Assembly: GCA_030068145.1 (NCBI GenBank)
Contig: JAPJBO010000358.1
Span: 124,001 to 188,000, forward strand
From: Diplonema papillatum
Taxonomy: Eukaryota > Euglenozoa > Diplonemea > Diplonemida > Diplonemidae
DNA length: 64,000 bases
Direction of reading: 5' to 3'
Position numbers and translations under genes: made by a program. The notes under the pieces are model-generated. The model ran no database searches. It was given only the letters and a program-made list of their open reading frames with translations, and was not told the DNA's origin. Shown here piece by piece: positions 47,921 through 56,900 of the stretch; position 1 is the first letter of the stretch; each line of letters begins with the position of its first letter.

Positions 47921-50900
47921 ACAGCAGCAGCAACAGCAGCACCAGCTGCCGCAGCAGCAGCAGCAGCAGCCGTCCTTCCACCTGTTCTCCCCGTCCCCTG
48001 CGTGCTCTGGCGCGTCGCTGGGCCTTTCGGTGCGCGCGCGGGAAGACGCGGACGCCGACCCGCCGCAGCCGGCGCCCGACCCGGATCTGCTCCTGGACGC
48101 CGTGCACAACCTGTCCGCCGACTTCGACGACTGCGACAGCATCTCAAGCACGGACGAAACCCCCGAAAAAACGGTCGGAGACGTCATCGACGTCGACGAG
48201 GTGAAGAATCGGGTGATAGCTAAAATCGCGGCCCGGAGGGCGAAGCTGAACGAGTCGACTGCTCGCAAATCGGACCTGGGGGCGAGCTGCCGCACAGTGG
48301 GAGGGCAGCTGCTGGAGGCCATCGAGGCCCTGGCCCCGCAGGAAGACATCGCGGATCGGCTCCGCAGCGTCACCGAGGCCTGGCACAGGCAGGCCCTGGG
48401 CTCCGTCCGGGAGGTCCTCGAAGCGGGCGGGTTCTACAACGGCAGCTGCGCCCTCGCGGCCGCCAAGAAGAAGCCCCCGGCCTTCAATATGATCGCGCTG
48501 CAGTCCCCGCAGACGCCCGCTCAGCAGGTAGTCTTCTTTGCTGTACATTCATGTGTGTGTGTGTGTATACCATCTGTGGATCTGATCACAGACCAAGATT
48601 TGCTCCAAAATCTGCTCCAAAATCTGTTTTTTCGAGACATTACGATGTATTCCAAAGACGTAGGCTTGAGCATAACGACCAGACTTTTGTCCAAAGTCTT
48701 TCCGAGACATTGCAATGTATTGCAATGTCTCGGAACGACGTCGACGAGGGAACCGGGTGGCCGCAAAAATTCCGGCCCGGAGGGCGAAGCTGAACGAGTC
48801 GACTGCTCGGAAATCGGACCTGGGGGCGAGCTGCCGCGCTGTGGGAGGGCAGCTGCAGCAGGCCATCGAGGCCCTGGCCCCGCAGGAAGACATCGCGGAT
48901 CGGCTCCGCAGCGTCACCGAGGCCTGGCATAGGCAGGCCCTGGGCTCCGTCCGGGAGGTCCTCGAAGCGGGCGGGTTCTACAACGGCAGCTGCGCCCTCG
49001 CGGCCGCCAAGAAGAAGCCCCCGGCCTTCAATATGATCACGCTGCAGTCCCCGCAGACGCCGGGTCAGCAGGTAGTCTTCTTTGCTGTACATACATGTGT
49101 GTGTATACGCCTGTGGATTCTTAACATCACCGACCAAAATCTGCTCCAAAATTGCTGCAAAATCTGTTTTTTCGAGACATTACAATGTATTCCAAAGACG
49201 TAGGCTTGAGCATATCGACCAGACTTTGGTCCAAGTCTTTCCGAGACATTGCAACGTATTGCAATGTCTTGGAACGACGTGGATGAGGTGGAACCGGGTA
49301 GCCGCAAAAATTGCGGCCCGGAGTGTCCAAATTGTTGGGCAAAAATTTGTGGGCAAAATGTTGGGGCAAATTTTGGTCGAAATTTTTGCCCTGGAATTTT
49401 TGGACGTTGGCCGAGTCAAAGCACGCACGCCACCGGCACCACAGGTGGCCGGTTCGGTTCCCTCAAAAGACTTTTTACACGACCAAACAAGTTTTGTGCC
49501 CTTCTGTAATCTGGGATATAAGGGCACAAAACCTGTTTGAAGTGGGATATAAGGGCACAAAATTTGTGGTTGAAGTGGGATATAAGGGCACAAATTTGTT
49601 TGGGGTGGGATATAAGGGAAATTTACCGTTTTCACTTGCGTCCTGAATCCAGCTTTCCAGCGTTATTTCCGTAAGAACGATCAGGCACTGCCGCTTGGCG
49701 AAAGCAACACTCTTTTCCCTCCATCATCTTCATCATCACGTTTGTATCAGCCGCGGTGATGAACTCCTATTTTGTGTCCAAAAATAGGAGTGTTGTGAGA
49801 GTGGACAGTTTGCCATGCTGGAGCGATACCAACAGTGCAACGGTGTCGGTATTTGTTGCCCACAAGAATGGACTTCAACACAGCACGTATCATCAGTCGA
49901 CTACAAAGATGGTGAACCGAGGAAAAGTCAGAAATCCTGTAAAACCCCCTGAACCCAAGGGGGCCGAGAAGTGAAGAAAATGGTAGCCAAACAACAGCAG
50001 TCTGCCATTTGCCGGAGAAGTAGCGAAGACCCTCCGAACACGATCCTGACGCTTGCCGCGCTGATAGACGCGATCCGATCGGGGAAGGTGAAGCGCGGCG
50101 CGGGAGCGGAGTCCAACCACTCTTCGACGGCGAGAATTCACCACGGCGGCGGCGAAGAACCCGACGACAATCTTGCCGCAAGCGACTCCCTCGCCGTGGT
50201 GTGCGACGGCCAGCTCAGCTCTGCGGCCGCCGACTTCTTGCTGAAGCCGTACGACGAGAACTTGTTGCTCGCCACCAAGACCATGCTCAAGGACCGCCAG
50301 CAGCAGCACAAGGCGCTGCTGTCCAAAACGCTGCCCGAGGCAAAAGCATTCCGCCTGCTCGACCGCTCGTCGCAGTTCTGCGACTTCTTCTTGCACTACG
50401 CCTCGCTGCAGCATTGGCTTCGCATGGCCGTCTTCCCGGAGATGAAAAAGTATGCCCGCGACCTGCGCACTTTGCGTTTTTCGTAGAACCCCTTCCTTCC
50501 CCAGGTGGGCGGCGCTTCGTCATCTCCTTCCGGCCTGTTTCACTAGTTGTGCACAACCCAACGCTGCTTTGTATCATGGGCAATACTTCCCGGAGATGAA
50601 AAAGAATGCCTGCGACCTGTGGACTTTGCGTTTTTAGAACCCTTTCCTTCCAGGTGAGCGGCGCTTCGTCATCTCCCTCCGGCTTGTTTCACTAATTGGG
50701 TACAACCCACCGCTGGAGTTTGTATCATGGGCAATACTTCTGCTGGCTTCCAGTTGCGCCGGAATACGTGCAAATCAAGTACTCCACACAAGCGAAGTAT
50801 AGTACACGGTGGAGTGCCAGCCTAGAAACCTTTTCGTAGGTCTCCCCCTGCGACGATCTTCGCAGTTTTCGGAGCAGCACCGCTCAGCTTCGTTAGCGCT

Positions 50901-53900
50901 CCAGTACGCTTGACCCCTGTTGCACGAAGCCGGACTACCAAGAAGTCGCAACCTCCGGACAGCCGCGCTACTCGGTGAGAACCATCAAAGCCCGTGAAGA
51001 TACGAACTGCTGGTGTCTGGTGCCTGCGGGGGTAATTCAGGGTTTGGTTTTGCCGTCCTACTGATCACCCCACACACACAGGCTCAAGGCTGAGGTCGAG
51101 GATTTGAAGCTGAATCTCAAGAAATCGAAAATGAGTGTGAAGGCCGATACATCGTCAACGGACCTCCTGCTCGAAAAAGAGCGAGCCATCCGGCAGAGGG
51201 AAGTGCAGGCCCTCCAAAGGAAGCTTGAAAGCATCAAGGTCTACAACCGGTACCTCCCGAAGAAGCAGAACATCAGAAATATCTTCGTCCAAACAGGTAT
51301 GGGTTGCGCCCAGCGACCGCCAAGCTTGAAGCTGCCCTCCACGGACGTAGCTTCTCGACTGAGAACGCGCAGTGTTCCGACTGCGTGAAACATACAAACA
51401 CACACACACACTCTCTCTCTCTCGAAATTGTCAGCGCGGTAGCGATGACAGCGAGAACACACATAGGTGGGTGGGGAGAGGCCCTGAGACTGCTAAGGCG
51501 TGACTAACCCGTCCCTGTCCCTCCCAGGGAGCCACCCCTGAACTGCCCTAGCCCACCAGACGGGGAGGACCCACCTGACGGTGGAGGCCCACACCCTTTG
51601 ACTTGTGTTTGCAAACAGGTAAGGTACAACTGCGAACCACAACTAGACTGCACTTGACTACTGTTTGCAAACAGGTAAGGTACAACGGCGATCCACAACT
51701 AGACTGCACTTGACTACTGTGTGTGCAAACAGGTAAGGTACAACGGCGAACCACAACTAGACTGCACTTGACTACTGTGTGTGCAAACAGGTAAGGTACA
51801 ACGGCGAACCACAACTAGACTGCACTTGACTACTTAAGGAAGTGCGCACAAACAAATGGTTGTTCTTGTGTTTCGACACGTCCACCCCCCTGCACGACGC
51901 ACTTGTCATGCACAATCACTTGTTATATAACAAGTGACCTAACAAGTGAAAATGTATAACAAGTGCCACTTGTTATATAACAAGTGATTGCTTGTTATAT
52001 AACAAGTGATTGCTTGTTATATAACAAGTGATTGCTTGTTATATAACAAGTGATCACTTGTTATACAACAAGTGATCACTTGTTATACAGCAAGTGATCA
52101 CTTGTTATACAACAAGTGATCACTTGTTATATCAGTCATTCTCCTGGCGACCGTTCAAATATGGAAGAAATCATCTGGTGGTCAACCCCTCGTCATTTTC
52201 TTTGGTCCGAGGGCGTTTTTGAACTGTTTTGAATCCGATCTTTTCATTCCGACCCTCGGTGGGCTCCGAAGCTCGATATTGACGGGCTTACGCCCAAAAG
52301 TAGGTTTTGCGAAAAACGCATTCTCGTGTTTTGCCATCGAGGGGGTCGCCAGTTTTTCTGTAGCACCCCGGGAACAGAGTTCCCAGGCATGCTCCGGATT
52401 AAAACCATCTTTGCTTGACCAAATTAGAAGCGGGGATGGTGGGTGTATGGGCTGCAACAGCTTTCCCCTGTGGCACCGTACTATACCACAAGGGGCACCA
52501 CGAGGGCCTAGCACCCTGTGGGCTCAGTACCCGCCATCCCAGTTCTGAAGTGCGTTCATAGGGTGATGGTAATTAGCCTGGTGAAGTGGGGTGCAACAGG
52601 AGGGTCATGGGGGTCAACCTTTTGTGTGATCCGAGGTGGTATTTTGACGATTTCGTGACCGATCTTTCCATTCCGTGTCTTCTCGGGAGCAACAGGCACG
52701 TATCACACGCGCCCCCGGTAAAATCTAAGTATAATTATATCGGGCCGAACTTGTCCAAGGGGGGTCGTCATTTTTTTCTAAAACCCCGGGAACAGAGAGA
52801 CCAGGGACACCTGCGCTCATAGCATCAAAGATTGGTCGATTTAGTGACACCTTTTTTGACTGTATGCGCTGCAATAGGATGGTCATTTTTGAACGGTCGC
52901 CAGGAGAATGACTGATATAACAAGGATGCTTGTTATATAACAAGTGATTGCTTGTTATAACAAGTGTTTGGCTGCAATTTCATAAGGAACCTGGGGTTTG
53001 TACCTACCCACGCCTACCTACGAGAGAAAATCACGTGATCTGCAAGACACAAGGCTCCACCTGGTCCAGACAAAAATATCGGGGAGTTTCGGGGAAATTC
53101 GGGGAGTTTCGGGGTGTTTCCTTTGTGGCGACCACTTTCCCTGCAGCCGGCCTTGGCGATGGCGGGGAGGGGGCTACGCTATTACGGCCCTACCTTGCGC
53201 AGAGCGGTCCCGTGTTTGGTTATGCCCCGAAGACGAAGATAGAGGCTGAGAAGGAAGGACAGACTGGGAGGACGCCCGAACCGACACCGAAGTCGAGACG
53301 CAAGCTGCGACCATCAGCCCAAAGCGCCACGACGGAAGCGGCGGATGCCGGCGCCAACACCGCCATCGAGAACGCCGCAGAAGGCGACGACACTAGGACG
53401 GCCGCTGCAACGAAGCGGCGGCGTAAGGACTCGCCATCATCGAAGACAGAGGTGCGAGATAAGGTGCCAGTGACGAAGAGAGGTAGCACGAAGAGGTAGT
53501 CACGAAAGAGAGCAGATGCAGATTATCGCCATGTACGGACCTTGGATTTATCTGGGGGTAATTTTCTGGCAGTCTCGGGCTTCAGGAAGGCGTAACGGTA
53601 ACAGTCAATCTCGCTCCCCGAAATAGGCAAAACCCCCTGATTTCGTTGACAGGCCGAAAACCCTCCTTTTTTGGCTTTGGTGCAAATACGCAGTTCCGCA
53701 GCTTTTTGGCCGTAAATTCGGTGTCATGCCGCAGTGGAGGTGATGTGTAATACCCGGAGTACGGTCACCGCCTTGGGCGAAAATGTCAAAAAACACGAAA
53801 TCACGCTCGTTTGGCTGGGCCGTGGTACCCGGCTCGGGGTTTTTCACACGACAAGAAACTTCGACCCACAGAAAAACCCCGAATGAGCGGTTCGGGTGTG

Positions 53901-56900
53901 CAAATGCCAAGCGTGCTTACAGCAACCGTTTGTTTGCCAAAAGCCTAGTGTCTTGCAGATCACGTGACTTTCTCTCGTAGGTAGGTACAAACCCCAGGTT
54001 CCTTTTGAAATTGCAACCAAACACTTGCAATCACTTGTTATATAACAAGCAATCACTTGCTATATAACAAGCAATCACTTGTTATATAACAAGCAATCAC
54101 TTGTTATATAACAAGCAATCACTTGTTATATAACAAGTGACCACTTGTTACATCACTTGTTAGAAATATAACTAGTTATGTCCCAAAGAAAACAGCTAAC
54201 AAGTGCGTCGTGCGCGCCCTTTTCGCCCAGAAAGTTGTCTGGATGAATATAAGCACGGCCAGAACTTCTTTCACGAGTCCTGATACCCCCCGTTGTTCTC
54301 TCTCTTGCTCACACACACGGGTTCGAAACTTCGGTCCACCACACAGACGAAGATGCGGTCATTGTGAGCCTTCGTGGCAACATCGAGGAGCTGACGGAAG
54401 TAGTGGAGGAGTATCGCAGAGAAGAGGTGTGCACCACAAGGGGTTTCCGGCGATTCGCAGAGCCCCCGTCCTCGTTGTGCCCAACTGTAATTTGCCCCCG
54501 CGTCCCCGGTGCTGAGGGCAAGCGCTCCCGGGGCCTTCCCTCCGAGACCGACTTTCCTTGGCTGTGGTCGTACTGATTGTGACGAGCTACGAACAGCAAC
54601 CTGACGAACCAGGCAGTGCTGCCTGGTTTGTCAACATCAAGCTCAGGTTTCTCCCCTCTCTCCGTCTGCGTTCACGAGCGAAACCTGAGACGAAGAACGA
54701 GGTGCACACAACACCGCGGTGAAAAAACACAGGGGGCTAGTCCTCAAGGTTTCATACCCCACTTTGGAGCCGTACACTCCCTTTTTTACCTCTTTCTATT
54801 TTGCATCCCCTTCCTAGACAACATCTTCCTCGAAGAAGACTTGATGCTAGCATCGACCATCCATGAGGTGGTGCTCTGCCTGAGCATTAAACTAGGATTT
54901 TCCCCCCTCTCCGTCTGCGTTCACGAGCGAAACCCGAGACGAAGAACGAGGTGCACACAACGCCGCGGCGAAAATAATAAAGACTAGTCCCTCAAGGTTT
55001 CATACCCTACCTGCGGAGTCTTACACTCCCTGCGACCCCTATACCCTTTTCCTTTCCCTTTTCTATTTCACACTTTCTTCGAAGAAGGCTTGATGCTAGC
55101 ATCATTCTGTTTTACACTGTTTTCGAAGAAGACTTGATGCCAGCATGAAACATGCATGAGAGGCAGTGTCCTGCCTAAACAATAAACTAAGATTTCCCCC
55201 CCGAGGCAAGGAAGTTCCAGGTTCCTTTCCCTTTTCTATTTCACACTTTCTTCGAAGAAGGCTTGATGCTAGCATCATTCTATTTTACACTGTTTTCGAA
55301 GAAGACTTGATGCCAGCATGAAACATGCATGAGAGGCAGTGTCCTGCCTAAACAATAAACTAAGATTTCCCCCCCGAGGCAAGGAAGTTCCAGGGAGACT
55401 TTTTCGATGGCTGAAACGTTATCCAGAACCCGGCCCTACAAATACAAAGCTGAGAGAGGGCGAGAGCTTGCTGGCGACAATACAAGAGTCCCGTGCCTTA
55501 TTTATCTGTCTCGAGGGCGTCTCTAAACAAGCGAAGTCACATAGATTCGTCCTGCGAGCTTGCAATGATAATACGAGTGCATTGGTCGGTTGGTTCCCCT
55601 TTTAGTTGCAGGCGCATATACGCTGTTTCCTTCAAATCTCTTCCTTTTCCCCCCCTTCTGTTTTCAATTCTTGCATTTCAGGCCTGCGGATCAAAAGCAA
55701 TCGAAAAGAAAACAAAAGAGCGTTGTACCAACTTGCGCGGTGTCACTGGCACTTGCACTTTACAGAACTCAATGCTAAACAACATAACGTGGGCCGAAGC
55801 TTCACCAGCTTCGGCTGACACCATTTGCGCACTTAACCATGGTTAAGAAGACGACTGAAAGCATCTGCAGAGTAACACGAAGAGCCTCTAGGCAAAACCC
55901 TGTTTTCACACTTCTTCCTCCGGTTCCGTTTGCAATTGAAAAGTACCACTCCCCTCAGGAGGAACGAAAGTCCAGGCCGATGGCTGTGCTGACATCGAGC
56001 AGCCAGTGGCACCAGCTGCTGGTGTTCGCTCTGACGCCCGCATTCCGGTTGCACGGCAGGCTCGCGGCCGCGCAGGCGGCGTCTGATGCGCTGCTGACGC
56101 TGGAAGCGTACAGCATCCCCGGGTTCACGCCTTCGTGGGAGGAAGTCGACTGCCTGCCGAACTCACAAGAACTTCGGGTCACCGCGAAGAAGTTCGTCAA
56201 GACGTACGCCTGGCTCAAGGCAGCCGAGCACGTGCTACGCACTCGCGTCGACAGCTTCGTGCAGAACAAGGACAACTTTGCCGCCGACAGCGGCGACAGT
56301 TTGCGGTTCTCCGTCAACGCGCTGTTTGCCCTCATATCGCTTTCGCGGCTGTTGCGCCTGCAAGGTATTGCACTTTCTTTTTTTTGGCGATCACCAGTAA
56401 CTGCCTCCTGTAGAGAGCATACTTGTTACAGCTAAAAACGAACGTTGACATCGGTTTAACCTGAACGCGTACAGCTCAAACCGCACAAAGCAAAAAGCTG
56501 CTGCTCCTGACAAGCACGCGGCGCGAAAGCGCAACATTTCGAGAATGGAGCTGGATATCACCAGCCTTGCCACCTCGTCATCATCCTCGTCCACATCGAG
56601 ATCGCCCCCCGAGCGACTGCCTCGGCAGAACTGCCGGCGGGGAAACCCTAGAAAAAGCTCGCGGCGCGAGAGCGCAGCATTCAAAAAAATGGAGCTAGCC
56701 TGTCATCATCGTCTTCGTCCACATTGAGATCGTCTTCGGACGACGTTATCGTCCACATTGAGATCGTCTTCGGACGTTATCAAGTAACCCTAGCCTATGA
56801 CAAATACAAGCCTACCCCTTGTGGTACCTGCATTTCAAGTTCACACTGCTCCTGACACTTTGACGTGGGCCCGTGGCTCTGCAGCTGGAGCCGGAGTGGC

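Larger units (their letters stand above)
51891..54213. mobile_element. 2.3-kb foldback-like element in gene D intron 6
   Basis: Outermost inverted ends TGCACGACGCACTTGT (51891-51906) and its near complement (about 54198-54213). Next on both sides come arrays of CTTGTTATATAACAAG palindromes (51915-52135 and 52918-52966; 54020-54165). Inside them lies an inverted repeat of ~85-90 bp (about 52968-53055 versus 53938-54025, marked by TCACGTGATCTGCAAGACAC). A second MITE (52131-52916) splits the left array. A 184-codon ORF lies in the centre. Tandem short repeats as inverted arms recall foldback (FB) elements. No transposase recognised. Confidence 0.65.

Noticed and set aside
47194-48373. Long minus-strand and alternative-frame ORFs across the CAG repeat
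   Set aside because: Shadows of gene D exon 4; the other frames give poly-A, poly-S, poly-L or poly-C tracts.
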